In this document: positions 21,454-33,276 of the stretch, in pieces
Layout of the letters: every line of letters begins with the position of its first letter
How positions within the stretch are numbered: position 1 is the first letter of the stretch
Assembly (NCBI GenBank): GCA_910574455.1
Contig: CAJSYZ010000007.1
Span: forward strand, 5,761,974-5,825,973
Length of the DNA stretch: 64,000 bases
Direction of reading: 5' to 3'
From: Trichaptum fuscoviolaceum
Lineage: Eukaryota; Basidiomycota; Agaricomycetes; Hymenochaetales; Trichaptaceae
Made by a program: the position numbers and the translations under genes
The notes under the pieces: model-generated
Told to the model about the DNA's origin: nothing
Database searches by the model: none
The model's input: the letters and a program-made list of their open reading frames with translations, nothing else

Positions 21454-24400
21454 TTATCCCCCTCCAAGGGCGCTCCTAAAGAGCGCGCGCGTTTGTTAGC
21501 GAATGGCGTCGGGGTACCGACAATAGAATAACGGCGGGGGCATGCTCCATGTCCGCGGCATCGATCCATTGGTCTTCCTCGGGTCCATAGCCTTTCCAGC
21601 GAACCAAATACTGCAGAGTCCGACCTCGACCGCTTCGGCGCGAATTAAGGACTTCGGATACTTCATATTCGACATTGCCGTCGACGTTTACGGGCTCTGG
21701 CGGTGTCTGGACGCGACCAGGAATAGTGTCCGGTGTATACTTCGTGAGAAGCGACACATGGAACACTGGGTGAATCCGCATAGTCGGGGGCAGCTGAAGC
21801 TCGTAATTCAAGAGTCCGATCTTCCGCAAAACCGTGTAGGGTCCGAGTCTCCGCGGATTCAGCTTGCGCGTGCCCGGTATTGCGATATTCCGTGCGTCGA
21901 GCCATACCTTGTCTCCTGGTCGGATGTCCGGCGTGTCTGCATGTCCCTGGTCATAGTACCGCTTCATCCGCTCCGCTGCGACTTCGAGAGCCGCGCGAGC
22001 GTCCTCCTGAGCCTTCTGAAGCAGGTTGAGTCGGTCATCCGCAGCTGGAACCGTCGAAAGTCCGGCACTCGGTACAATAGTGAACTCGGGGTCGTATCCA
22101 TACAAGAGCGCGAAAGGAGACACCTTGGTAGCGGAGTGCGCTCGTGTGTTGTGCGCAAACTCCGCCATGGGCAGTAACTCCGACCAATTTTCCTGTCGGA
22201 CGTCGGTGAACGCGCGGAGATATTGTTCCAACTCCTGGTTCACCCGCTCGGTCTGACCGTCCATTTGCGGGTGGAAGGATGTCGATGTCGCGCCCTCGAT
22301 CCCGAGTCGATGGAGTACCGCTTTCATAAACCGGGAGACAAACTGTGTACCCCGGTCCGAAATGACTTTGCGCGGTGTGCCATGGTGTTTCCAGACTTCG
22401 GACACAAACAAGTCGGCCGTCCGCGCGGAGTCAATATCCGAGGTCGTCGGTATGAAATGGGCCTGCTTGGTGAGTCGGTCTACCACCACGAAGATGGCGT
22501 CGTATTCGCCGGACTGTGGCAGCTGCGTGATGAAGTTGCAAGAAATGACCTGCCACGGTCCGTCTGGTACTTCGTTGGGCTGAAGCGGACCAACCGGACG
22601 TTGCGGGATGTTCTTCGTCCGCATACAAGTGTCACAGCCCGACACGTACCGCTCGACGAAGGTAGACATACCAGGCCACCAGTAGTTCCGACTCACCAAC
22701 TCGTAGGTCTTCCAATGACCCGGATGTCCGACCGGAAGCAAATCATGGTGTAACTTGACGATATCGCGGCGGATCTCCTCGTCCTTCGGCACATAGACCT
22801 TACCCCGGTACAGCAGCAGCCCATCCTCCGTGTTCCACTCCTCCAGATCGTTCGCCAGCGCGCGCGGAGCCCCTTCCTTCACCTTCTCAATCGCCTCGAC
22901 CAATTCCTCGTCAAACCTCTCGGACTCCCAAATCCTTCGCAACAACTCCGTATCCCCCTCTGCCCGGACCATCCCTCGTCGCATCGCCAACATATAGAAG
23001 CGGTTCGTGTCCAGAAGGACCTTGTTCGTATTGTCCGGTCCGTCCGGACGAAGATCTTCGCGCCTGGACAAAGCATCCGGCTTTCCACCGAGTCGTCCGG
23101 GACGGTGACAGATCAGAAAGTCAAAACGGCTAAGGAACAAGCTCCAGCGGGCCTGGCGTCTCGTGAGGTTTCGGGCTTCCGCGAAGAAGAGCAGGTTTCG
23201 GTGGTCCGACACAATATCGATTTTGTGCGGACTTCCTTCGAGATAGTGCCGCCACTCGTCCAAGGCTCGGACGATGGCTAGGAGCTCTTTGTTGTGGATC
23301 TCGTAGTTCCTCTCCGCATCGCCCAGGGACTTTGAATAGTAGGCCACTGGGTGAATGTCACCGTCTGGTCCGATCTGCGAAAGTACCGCTCCGGTCGCGA
23401 AGTCTGAAGCATCGCATTCGAGGATGAAGGGTTTCTCAAGGTCGGGCATCGCAAGGACCGGTGCCTCCGCAAACGTCTTCTTCAGACCATCGAAGGACTC
23501 TTGCTGGCGGGTAGTCCAGTGCCACTGGACATCCTTCCGCAACAATTCGGTCATGGGAACCGCCAGCTTCAAGAAGTCCTTGATAAAACGTCGGTAGAAG
23601 TTGGCGAACCCCAAGAAAGCCTGAATGTCCTTCACCTTCGCCGGAGTCGGCCAGTCGGCCACCGCTTCGACCTTCTTCGGATCCATCGAGATAATCCCAG
23701 AGCCAATGATCATACCCAAGTACTCGATGGAGTCCTTGTGGAACTCGCACTTTTCGGGCTTACAGAACAGGTCATACTTTTCCAAACGTCGGAGTACCTC
23801 CTTAACGTGTTCCTCATGCTCCAACTCGTTCTCCGAAAATATGCAGATGTCATCGAGGTAGATAATGACAATAACATCCAGCATGTCCTTGAAGAGCTCG
23901 TTCATCATCCGCTGGAACATAGCGGGTGCGTTCGTAAGTCCGAAAGTCATGACGGTCGGTTCGAAGTCACCAGTACCAGCTAATAATCTTATAGAATTGC
24001 GGTAATTATCGCAACCCGTTTGTATAGTTACCGCGGTAACTTCGGCAGGCTTTCGGCAGCTCACTCTGCCTTTCAACTCTACCTGAGCCATGCGTGCCGT
24101 CGCAGCCTTGTCAGGGCCTTGCCCGGCAGCACGGCAGGGCCTTTAATTCATTTGAAAAAAGATGAAATTCAAATTGCAAAGCCTGGAACGTGGTCCAGGC
24201 CAAGCATTTAAACTCTAATAATCCATTACAATAATGACATCATAAAATTAAAATTATTCGGAAAGCACCCCGTGCGCGCTGCGCGCAGGGCAAGAAAAGC
24301 GCACTCCGCCGTCGCGCGGGTGCGGCTACGGCCTCGGGAGGAAGGAACACTGAGCACCAGATGTGGGCGGCGGTCGGCAACCCGTGAGTGGCGCGTCGAG

Positions 24401-24547
24401 TGGGTAATTGAAAAAAAAACCTCCCGTGCACGCAACGGGCTGCGCTCGTATGGCGGGAAAGCACGGAAAGGGAGGTGAGAGCTCGCAAGCGTTTATCGCG
24501 CATGGCTCGATGGATTATGGTGCAGCTAGGAGAAAAGCAAGCCACTG

Positions 24548-25175
24548 TCAGTCAAGTTCTTTGTAAATACGAACCAAATGAAATGAAGACGTACTTGGAT
24601 TGCTGCCACCAGCGAGCATGCCTCCTGGTTCACTCGAATGCACCCCAGCCACATCATCACATACTCCTTTCCTGACCACCTTCCTTCCACCAACCGAGTT
24701 TCCTGCAGTGGATGTCGTGCCGCTTCCAGGCAATGCGCCGCCCGCACCAGAGTAGAGCTTCTGCATGATGGGGTTTGCGACAATCTCGAGCTCCTTCTGC
24801 TTTTCCTAATACTCCTGCTTTCATGCTTGCTTCATGCGAGGCGTCGAGCCATGAGATCGTCTCGTTGACTGCAGTGTCTAGCTTGGTCTTGTTCTTTGGC
24901 TCGAAACTGTAGCTTCTTGTCGTTCAAAGAGTTGCAAAGGTCGTAGGAGTAAGTCTCGAGGTCTCGGAAGGTGCGCTTGCGCTCGCTTGTCTTTGAGCTT
25001 CTCGTCGTTCAGAGAGGTATGGAGGTGTAGGCGACTAGGAGTAAGACTCGAGGTCTCAAAAGCCGCGCTTGCGCTCCCTTGTCCTTGAGCTTCTCGTAGT
25101 TCAGAGAGGTACGAAGGTGGTAGGAGACTAGGAGTAGAGGCCTCGAAAGCTGCGATTGCGAGCGTACAGCGCACG
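24548..25175 (-). pseudogene. Hsp70 C-terminal fragment in element B
   Basis: The minus strand reads KLDTAVNETISWLDASHEAS and PIMQKLYSGAGGALPG with shifts between, preceded by three tandem ~90-bp units of the SFRDLETYSYDLCNSLNDKK type. The arrangement is as in element A, so capture and triplication came before A and B separated. Confidence 0.8.
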
Positions 25176-25667
25176 CCCGGAAGGCGAGAGCTGCGGAAGC
25201 AGAAGCAAGACGGCGTTTGCGCGAAGCAAACGCCTTCTTGCCCATCATCCTGAGCTTGAAGAACAGAGAAGAAGTAAGAAAGACGACGACGACGGTCGTG
25301 CGTGCAGATTGCGCGCCACGACCCTGAGAACCGCGTGAATTTACTATATATGGTATGTCTCTGATTTTTTTTTAATTCAAACATATCAATAACATACTGT
25401 TTGAATTTAATATAGACGTATTAAACTCAGGCACAGTACTTAGATAGGTCTATTTTACGCTAATGTATGTACACAGAAAATACGGAGGTTACAAAATAGA
25501 GAGTTTGCGATTCTGACAAAGCGACCCTTTCGGGTTGCGTTTCCCACAGTCGCGTTGCGCCCGTTTTCACGTTGCGCGCGCGACAGAACCAGCGACTCAA
25601 CAACACAATTTCTTTACTATTTCTCCTCCTGCTTGTCTTTGATATATCCTGCCAGTATTGACAAGCA

Positions 25668-26751
25668 ATGGCTCGCCGAAAAACACGTCAAACCATCCGA
25701 AATTCACCTGAACAGCCTTCACTTGCGCAAGAAGCACCTCAAGACCAAAGCAATGCGTCGGGTGCCAGGCCAACGACGGGCGCACCGCGTTGGCAACCCT
25801 GGCAAGACCGTTTCCTCGCACAAGAGGCATACAAGCATAGGCCATTCCTGTCTGAAAGGGGAAAAGAGGGTGAGGCCTGGGATCTGCTGGCTGAGGAGCT
25901 TCGAAAGGATAGTGAGAAACAGGGACCTAAGTCTGTCATATCTAGGTCTGGAGATGCCTGTAGAGCACGGATGAAGAGGCTGCTTGATGGACACCGGGTA
26001 TGTCTCAGGTTATGATGCCTTGCATGAAACTAAGGTCCACTTGACAGAAAGAAGAAACCATTTCTCTGCAGAAGACTGGTACTAATGAAGAAATTGACGA
26101 ACACATCAGAGTACGACATAAACTTTCTTTTCATGTATATTGCTGAGAGCTGTGTAGATTATGACTGAACTAGTTCAGCTTGTCAATGATCAAGAAGAGG
26201 AGTCTTTCAACAAATCGAAGCAAGCAAAGGCAAAGAAGGATGCGGAGAAGAAGGGTGGTGAAGAATTGCGAGATGCGTCAATGCAGAGCCTTGTCACTCG
26301 AGACAGGTTGTCGGATATAACCCAGCTTGAAAACTCATCACTTCGTGAGAGGCAGGCTCAAAGGAACGAAAAGTAAGGCTTCTGCTCTCTTGAGCTTACA
26401 CTATGCTTAATATTTCCAAGACGTAACAGAGAGTCTTCGCTGTCAAGCGATGAAGATGGGAAAGAGAATTTCTCACTCCCTTCGAAGAAGCGCCGTGTCA
26501 ACACATCATCAGTTGTTGAGAATGTGTTAACTCAGCGAATCAAAGAGGATGAGCTTCGACTTGCAGATGTGCAGCTCCGTGAGGAGCAACGACACAAGGA
26601 GGTTCTTGCAGGACAAAGTCAGATTGTTGAGAGTTTGCAAGCAGTTGCCCGAGGCCTTGAGTCAATTGTCAAAGACCGAGCAGAGGAACGAAGGGAAGTT
26701 CAGAAGCATCAATTAGACGTAATTGCTATGTTTCGTGATCATCATGCTTAG
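25668..26751 (+). CDS. Harbinger partner protein (Myb/trihelix-like, 312 aa)
   Basis: Four exons join in frame: 25668-25997, 26048-26110, 26158-26372 and 26421-26751. The N-terminal region RWQPWQDRFLAQEAYKHRPF with EGEAWDLLAEELRK and ARMKRLLDGHR resembles the SANT/Myb-like DNA-binding domain of Harbinger second proteins, which bring the transposase to the element ends. The C-terminal half is a charged coiled coil (RIKEDELRLADVQLREEQRH). A basic stretch KKRR (nuclear signal candidate) precedes it. It faces the transposase gene, 61 bp from its stop. Confidence 0.75.
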
Positions 26752-26812
26752 TTAGTCTCAATGAAATATTATCTTTCATGTTAACAGTGCAATACATTTC
26801 GTATAATTACAT

Positions 26813-28034
26813 CTATGAGTTGTTATCCTCAGTACCATCCATCTCCATCTCTACTTCTCCAGCTGCAGTCATAGTTGCCCAAGATTCCAACTCTGCATCA
26901 TCCACTGGGCCTCCTTGGAAATACTCCTGTAGAGTTGGTGGCTGACACGCAAAGAATTGCGGAATCTGTGGCATATGCAAGATTGTATGTGCATTGCACA
27001 GTAATATAGCAACCAAATAGTAAACGGCACAGGGCTGAAGAAGAATCTTCTGATTTGCTTTAAAATCTAGAAAAGCAAACTGTTGAGAAACCTCCTTAAA
27101 ACCCCACTCGACTGCCTCTCGAACATGGCTCATACGTGTATTCCATCGCTGCTGGTCCTCCGAAACTGAGGGACCCTTATACGGTGAAAGCAGATGTGCA
27201 CCAATGCCATAAGCAGGATCACCATATACGAATAAGGGTGTACCATCTGGATTCCAGAAATGTGTTGCAAGCAGTCCTTCGAGGCCACTCTCCTTGTACA
27301 AGGTTTCATCATGACGTCGACCTTCAACTGGCCCAAAGACATGTATATGGAGTCCATCGGGTGCAACAAGTGAATGGAATTTGATGCAGTGAACTCGTTT
27401 CCAGCCATTGTAAAGAAGCCTTTGATTTCGTACTGGACGTGAGACACGTCTCAATGTTCCATCAATGAAAGCAGCCACATTGTCCAATGGACATCCCTTC
27501 CTCTGAACGGCATCAGCATAGCTTTGAAGCTTCTCGGGTGTAAGACGTGTTGAGTCAAATCGAAGGAGATGCTTCCAGCGTCCATAAATCAACATGGCAG
27601 TGGTGCGAGTTATCCGGGAGTATCGAGTCTTTTCCCATCCAAATTGCATTTCAACATCAGAAAGACGGGCAGGATAGCTCAACCGTCTGAGAAGCATGCA
27701 CAGTGCTGTCACTCGAGGCTCCTTGATTCCATTCTCCTCCACCTTGATCTCATAAGGTAAATCAAGGACATTGGCCAACTCATGAACCTCAGTTCTTGTA
27801 AACCTTACATATACAATTAGGCCAAAGGTTTACTACTGCAAATAAAAGAATATCTCACCGGAACTGCTCTAGCCAAACCTTATCACCCAGCAAGTCAAGA
27901 TTAATTGCACCTCCGGGACGCATTCTGCCGGACAGATCAACTTCATTTGCAAGGAGCTTGTCATCAACAGTGTCAAGGGTTGCTTGAAGAAGTTTCAAGA
28001 AGAGCAGCCTTTGCTCAAGAATTGCCCTTTCCAT
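26813..28034 (-). CDS. PIF/Harbinger DDE transposase (388 aa)
   Basis: Two exons, 27859-28034 and 26813-27803, join in frame with an ATG at 28034. The HARBI1/DDE_4 order is visible: FIDGTLRRVSRP (first D), FVYGDPAYGIG (second D) and REAVEWGFKEV (E), with FGPVEGRRHDETLY between. This enzyme cuts and joins the element ends. The whole frame is open, including all three catalytic residues. Its partner gene lies convergently in the same element. Confidence 0.9.
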
Positions 28035-28486
28035 TGAAGATTAGAACACTTGAATAGAAGACAAGCTCAGATGACAGTTGCGCAATAAGAAGCTGGTGTT
28101 TGCCATTGCCCGTCGCTGGCGCAACGTGAAAACGGGCGCAACGCGACTGTGGGAAGCGCAACCCGAAAGGGTTGCTTTGTCAGAATCGCAAACTCTCTAA
28201 TGCATTACAATGGTGTAAATTAGAGACTACAACAGAAATGCATGATTCATGCATATTTGCTCAGATTCTTTGATTTCCCTTATATCTTGCGTTCCTTTGA
28301 TCCCTTTATAAATTTACTATGTCATTGTAGTACAGTACAAGAAGCTCTCGTAAAAGTATGGGAGTAATCTGAGCTCCTTTCAAGGTTATAAAAATGAGAC
28401 AATCCCTAAAAATGGGCATTTTGAGCACTTTTGGGTCAAATTTCAGCATTCGCAGCTAATTACACTATATTAATGACAATTAAAAA

Positions 28487-29490
28487 TAACGCCCAGAGGG
28501 GCCAGCTTTTTGCTGGCGATACCCGAACACCTCTGGGCGTTAAGTAATTCCTATGTATATGAGAATATGTCAAGACCAATTGATGATGCTTGATGTTTGA
28601 AGTCTTCTAGCCATCTTGAAGCTGAATTCGAGTCTTTTGAAGGGCAGTCCGAGGACGAGAAAGATCGGTTCATGTCCTTCAAAGTGAACAGTCGCCGAGA
28701 ATACAATCGGACAATGCAGAGTAACTGAATCGAGTGAAACCGAAGCCAGGTCCGCGTCACGGTTACATACACTTGGGCCTCCCTGCCAGTGCACCCTCAC
28801 GTCAGGTGTACCTCACTGGCAGGCTCTTGAAGCAAGAACTCCAGCTGATTGAGTTTCTTCGCAAGGGAACTGCAGATGATGAGGCGCTGTTTTGTGGTAT
28901 GAAAGTCTCCAAGCAAGAATGCAAAGAGCTTGAGTGCAAGAACGGATGGCGGGCAACACGATGCGGAGTAACACGGATCTCAGGGTAACTTGAAGCATGA
29001 TGAAACAAAACGAAACTAGAAAAGGAAGGAAGGAAAAGATGGCACAAATGTCCGAGGCTTCAGCGCGCTTCGCCCGGGCGTCCGCCCGTGCTTGCACGCT
29101 TGCGCTCGGACATTTATACCTGCAGTGGGCTTGCATCACACAATAGAAAAAAAGAGTAAGAGACTACAGTAGACTGAATGAAGCACTGATTTAAGTCAAC
29201 GGCACTGATTTCAGTAAGATTAATGGAAGGACATGCCTGAATAAGTAAAAAATTTACTTAACAGGGCGTTTAAGTAACACTTAAGAAAATTTCAGCGAAA
29301 AGTAGTTTTTGAGTTGGAAGCACGTGCATACATTTAGCCCGCTACCTTAGGGTGTTGTGGGAAAAAAATAAGAAAAAGACCAACATGCCGGCGGTTCGGA
29401 GCAGGCACGTGAGATCAAACTTTTTACTATTGAAGAGCGTAACATTTAGCCCGCTATAACCCTTACACCTAGGGGTGTTCGGGAATTATA
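28487..29490. mobile_element. Unclassified insertion in element B, with a hairpin terminus
   Basis: Elements A and C run continuously where B has about 1 kb of extra sequence. Its left end is a perfect 12-bp hairpin AACGCCCAGAGG...CCTCTGGGCGTT (28488-28545). The motif CCCGAACACC near the left end is mirrored as GGTGTTCGGG near the right end (about 29474). It contains weak coding-like sequence on the plus strand (GYIHLGLPASAPSRQVYLTG) that I do not recognise, and the dispersed repeat also seen at 1315-1490. A Helitron/Helentron relative is possible, but no helicase or CTRR end is seen. Confidence 0.4.
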
Positions 29491-30169
29491 GATATACTAC
29501 ACAGCTATACTAGAGGTACTAGGAAAGCATGATCAGGCGTTAGATTGAACATCATAAGCAAAACATTTGTGAAGTGTGCAAATGTATCCGTGAGTCGAAC
29601 ACATTTGTACAAGTTTCACTCGAAGTGATGCATTCGAAGCACCACTTTCGAGTTCAACCACTTCCAGTATACCTATCACCAAGATTCTTTTTTAGAACTC
29701 TTTCAATTGCATAGGACTGATATTTGACAAGAAATGAAAGTCTCAGAGAAACTCAAAAAAATACAAATGAATAAATACTGTTAGAACAGCACTTTTTAGC
29801 ATTGTTATGCTATTTGTGCAGTAAAAAAGTACATGAGTGCTATTACAATAAATATGATAATTTACTATTAGACTATTTATGTTTCGTAGAGTAATGTGCC
29901 TGAAACCCACTCAAACAATTGTTTTAATTTTGAGTGAAAAGTGTGTCCGGCGATGCCTCGGATGAATGCTCCGGGAATCGCCGGACACAACTTCGAGGAT
30001 GAAGACGCGTCGAAGGACACCTTCGACAACGTCTAAAAAATTAATGATTCACTCCTTGCTCGCAGTTTTTTTGTTGTTCAAATGTATGTATATTATAGAT
30101 CAAATTTAAATTATATTATACATGAATTAAATACAAAGAAAAAGAGAGCAAACATACTAAGATTAACCT

Positions 30170-30930
30170 TTGCGAAGCCGCTGATCACGAAGATCACGCG
30201 CAGTCGCAAAGGCTATTCCCCAAAGTTGGGGTGCATTTGGTAGAACGGGTTCGAGGGAATTCACAAACCTTCTATTCCCTTTGCTGCGCTTGCGTCGTTT
30301 GAAGGAAACGGCGCACACAAATCAGCAAGCTCAATATCGGCAGCCAGATCGTCGTCATCGTCCAGCGCTCACTGTCACAAAGACAGTAGTTCGAACCAGG
30401 AACTCAGACGGCAACCAGTATCGGACGCACAAAGCTGAGTGCTTGCGCATGCTGTTGCCGTTGCTGAAGAGTAGATACCGAGCAGCAGCTGTGAGATTGT
30501 ACAAGCTGTGGATGGGGATTAGGCCGGGGAGCTTCCTGTTCAGAATCCGAGCCGTTCAACTCTTGCTCGTGATCGCGATCATCCTGGTACGACTGTTGAC
30601 CAGGTTTGTTGAATGGAGATTCTGGAGACGGAGGCGATTGTCGCTGTCGGCGCTGTGATTGTTGCGATTGTTGCGTTTGCAGCGACTTCTGTGAGGATGT
30701 TGGACTTGCTAGGATTTGCTGCTGCTGCTGTGCTTGGATTTGGGAGAGCGGAGGAACGGTGGGTATAGACTGCGTCCTGTGGTATCGTTGAAGTTCCTCC
30801 TATGAAGATGAGGGTGAGGTTCACGGTGCAACTATGAGTCGAGCAAAAGGTTAGCTCCATATAAATGCAAAATTAAGAGTTACACACCTGCCGCATTTAC
30901 GGCCTTCCTGCTCCTCCCACGCAAGTTACA
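30170..30930 (-). pseudogene. Glutamine-rich unknown protein, copy in element B
   Basis: The minus strand shows the same protein line as in A: glutamine-rich tract, SPFNKPGQQSYQDDRD, and a final segment VNSLEPVLPNAPQLWGIAFA with TARDLRDQRLRKG before a TAA. Copy C ends identically except for two residues, and codon third positions differ between them. The start codon is ATA in place of the ATG in A. Confidence 0.45.
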
Positions 30931-31740
30931 TTGCGTTGATATCCTTCTAGCATAGAATAAAAGAGAAGAAAACTGAGACAAGAGAGAGAGAGAGAGACGA
31001 CGCAGTGGTCGTGAAAGTGGGAGAAAAGGACAAGCACGGTCGCGCGCACACGACACCGTAAGTTAAGCGCCGGCGCTTACCTTCGCGCAGTGTTGCAACA
31101 TTAATTGTGAATTAACAGGTGCGTCATATTGCAAATAAAAAAGATTTACCTATTGTAATAGCTTAAAGCTATTTTATATCAAATTATGAGGGGCTAGGCT
31201 CCGGTAACGGAATTATCGCATTGCAAATGCGCCAGAGACTGAAACCAGGCTGTATTACCAAATTCAGCCTGGTCCCTGACGCGGGATGCATGCCGTGAGG
31301 TGCTGTGAGGCGGCACCCCGGCATTAAGCTGCCGCACAGCGCAAAAAAGCTATGATTCCGTTACCGCGATAACTATACAATCGGGTTGCGATAATTACCG
31401 CAAATCTATTAGATTATTAGTTGGTACGGCTCTCGAAGTGTCCTTCCTGAGTCCGAAAAGCGGCCTTCCACTCGTCGCCTTCCTTGATGTGGATATTGTT
31501 GTATCCGGCCCGCAAGTCGAGCTTCGTGAAAACGCGGGCCTTCTTCAAGGAATCAATGAGTTCGGTGGTCAGCGTGAGCGGGTACCGATTTTTGACGGTG
31601 ATCTCATGGAGTTTTCGGTAGTCGACGACCATCCAAAGCGATCCGTCCTTCTTCTTGATGAAGAAGACCGGAGCAGCGGCGGGGGACTTCGACGGACGGA
31701 TGTAGCCCTTGCGGAGGTTCTCCTCAATGAACTCCTTCAA

Positions 31741-33276
31741 GGCTGTGTTAGGAATTTAGAGAGTGTGCCACAGATGGTGGCAGTCAAGAGTAGAGAGCAA
31801 TCCCCTGTATAGTAATGTGCTACGAGAAATATATACATGCATGGTAAGTCAGCCCGTATCTAAACCCAAATCGGGTAGTGTGCCCGCCGCCATAAACATA
31901 GGCCTCAACACTCCCCCTCGGCAAGCACACTCTGACAAGAAATTACAGGAAAAAAATAACATAGAAGTGTGAGAGTAACAGCAGACAAAAAAATCCAGCA
32001 ATACACGGCATGCACCAGCAGACAAACAGACAGACAGACAGGCAGTGTGACAGCCAAGCTCCCCCTAAATGTGACATCAGAGAGCAAATTTAATATCGGC
32101 AAGTGAGGCCGAGGCGGGATCCGGGGCTTGGAACGCCAGAGAAGCAGTTTCCTGCGCAGTCGGGTTATTACTGTTGTTGTTGTTGTTGTTGCTGTTGTCT
32201 TTGTTTGGTGGTATTGCCTTGCAGAAGTCGCGAGTATGTCCAGTCTCGCCACAGCGCCAGCATGCAAAATCCGGCTTGCGAGGGGAACTGCCGGCGGAGC
32301 GGAAACGAGAGTGGTTGCCAGTGGACTTGGTCGTGAGAGCAACTTTGGTGGTGGCATCATAATTTGACTTGCGGTGATCACCATAAGTGGACCGACGAGC
32401 TTCTTCGTTAATTAGTCGAGCAATAATAAAGTCCAGGGTCATCACCTCCGGTGGTGTACCATCAAGGGAAATAACGAAAGATTCGTAAGAAGAGTCCAGA
32501 CCCATCGTGAGAGCCAAAATAAGGTCTTCATCATCAATTCGGACACTAATTTGCTCGAGGTCCCAACGAATTGATTTGACCCTGCTGATCCAGCCAGACA
32601 TTGGTTCCGATTCTCGCTTCTTAGCCGAAAGGAAAGTTCTACGAAGTGACAGTCTTGTAGCCAGACCCTGAGCCTTATGTGTTGCCTTGACAGCCTGCCA
32701 AATCACATGCGGGTCTTTATCTTGCATATGGACCAATTGAGATTTATCGGCACGCTCAATAAGCATAGCGCGCGCTTGTGCCATTTTCGTTGCCGACCAC
32801 TTCTTCAGGGCCTTGTCAAAGGTGTCTTGAATTTCTTCCGGAGTCTTTCCTTCTATGTCCACAATAGGCTCAATCATGGTCCATAAGTCCTTCCGAACTA
32901 AGGCAGCCTCCGTGCACATGGTCCATTCCGAGTAGTTCTTGTCGTGCAGGCGAAGAGGCCCGGTGGCACCAGGCACCTTGTCAGACTCACTTCCCGATTT
33001 AGACATACTAGCTTCCAGATAAAGACAGGCAGGCTTCAACAGACAGACAGACAGACAGATGTAGTAGATGTATGCGGCAGATAGTTAGAGCGAGGGGCTC
33101 ATAACCTGTTAGGAATTTAGAGAGTGTGCCACAGATGGTGGCAGTCAAGAGTAGAGAGCAATCCCCTGTATAGTAATGTGCTACGAGAAATATATACATG
33201 CATGGTAAGTCAGCCCGTATCTAAACCCAAATCGGGTAGTGTGCCCGCCGCCATAAACATAGGCCTCAACAGGCTG
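31741..33276 (-). mobile_element. Gag-only LTR retrotransposon (TR-GAG type), copy 2, in Gypsy pol
   Basis: The element is 31746-33271, flanked by exact 5-bp duplications GGCTG (31741-31745, 33272-33276). Its two 165-bp LTRs (31746-31910, 33107-33271) look identical and, on the minus strand, run TGTTGAGG...CCTAACA. The primer-binding site GGTTATGAGCCCC directly follows the 5' LTR and a purine tract precedes the 3' LTR. The single ORF is an intact gag. It is inserted between the protease and reverse transcriptase regions of Gypsy. Confidence 0.92.
32077..33006 (-). CDS. Copia-type Gag protein of the gag-only element (309 aa, intact)
   Basis: The ATG at 33006 opens a 309-residue protein with LHDKNYSEWTMCTEAALVRK (copia gag, DUF4219/UBN2-like), MSGWISRVKSIRWDLEQISV, the zinc knuckle CWRCGETGHTRDFC, and an asparagine-rich tail. 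It has no stops, unlike copy 1. Gag would form the particle that packages the RNA. Protease, integrase and reverse transcriptase would have to come from a copia relative elsewhere, as inferred for plant TR-GAG elements. Confidence 0.9.
   Translation of the reverse strand: MSKSGSESDKVPGATGPLRLHDKNYSEWTMCTEAALVRKDLWTMIEPIVDIEGKTPEEIQDTFDKALKKWSATKMAQARAMLIERADKSQLVHMQDKDPHVIWQAVKATHKAQGLATRLSLRRTFLSAKKRESEPMSGWISRVKSIRWDLEQISVRIDDEDLILALTMGLDSSYESFVISLDGTPPEVMTLDFIIARLINEEARRSTYGDHRKSNYDATTKVALTTKSTGNHSRFRSAGSSPRKPDFACWRCGETGHTRDFCKAIPPNKDNSNNNNNNSNNPTAQETASLAFQAPDPASASLADIKFAL

Larger units (their letters stand above)
25495..28201. mobile_element. PIF/Harbinger transposon nested in element B
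   Basis: The element is 25498-28198 (2.7 kb) with ~80-bp terminal inverted repeats starting AGAGAGTTTGCGATTCTGAC and a 3-bp duplication AAT on both sides. It carries two convergent intron-containing genes: a DDE transposase and a partner protein. This two-gene layout is typical of PIF/Harbinger elements. Both genes look open and the long TIRs are near identical, so the copy may be recent and possibly active. Confidence 0.9.
23960..31440 (-). mobile_element. Element B: MULE-like TIR element in Gypsy pol, with nested insertions
   Basis: The element is 23969-31431. Its ends match elements A and C in the reverse orientation (ACCAGTACCAGCTAATAATC at left, GGTACGGCT at right). The 9-bp flanks are TTCGAAGTC and CTCGAAGTG, matching at 7 of 9, which fits an older duplication; both are variants of the pol codons around HFE. 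It holds an Hsp70 fragment (about 24550-25170), a PIF/Harbinger transposon (25498-28198), a further insertion (about 28487-29490), the conserved short exon and the glutamine-rich ORF. Confidence 0.85.
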
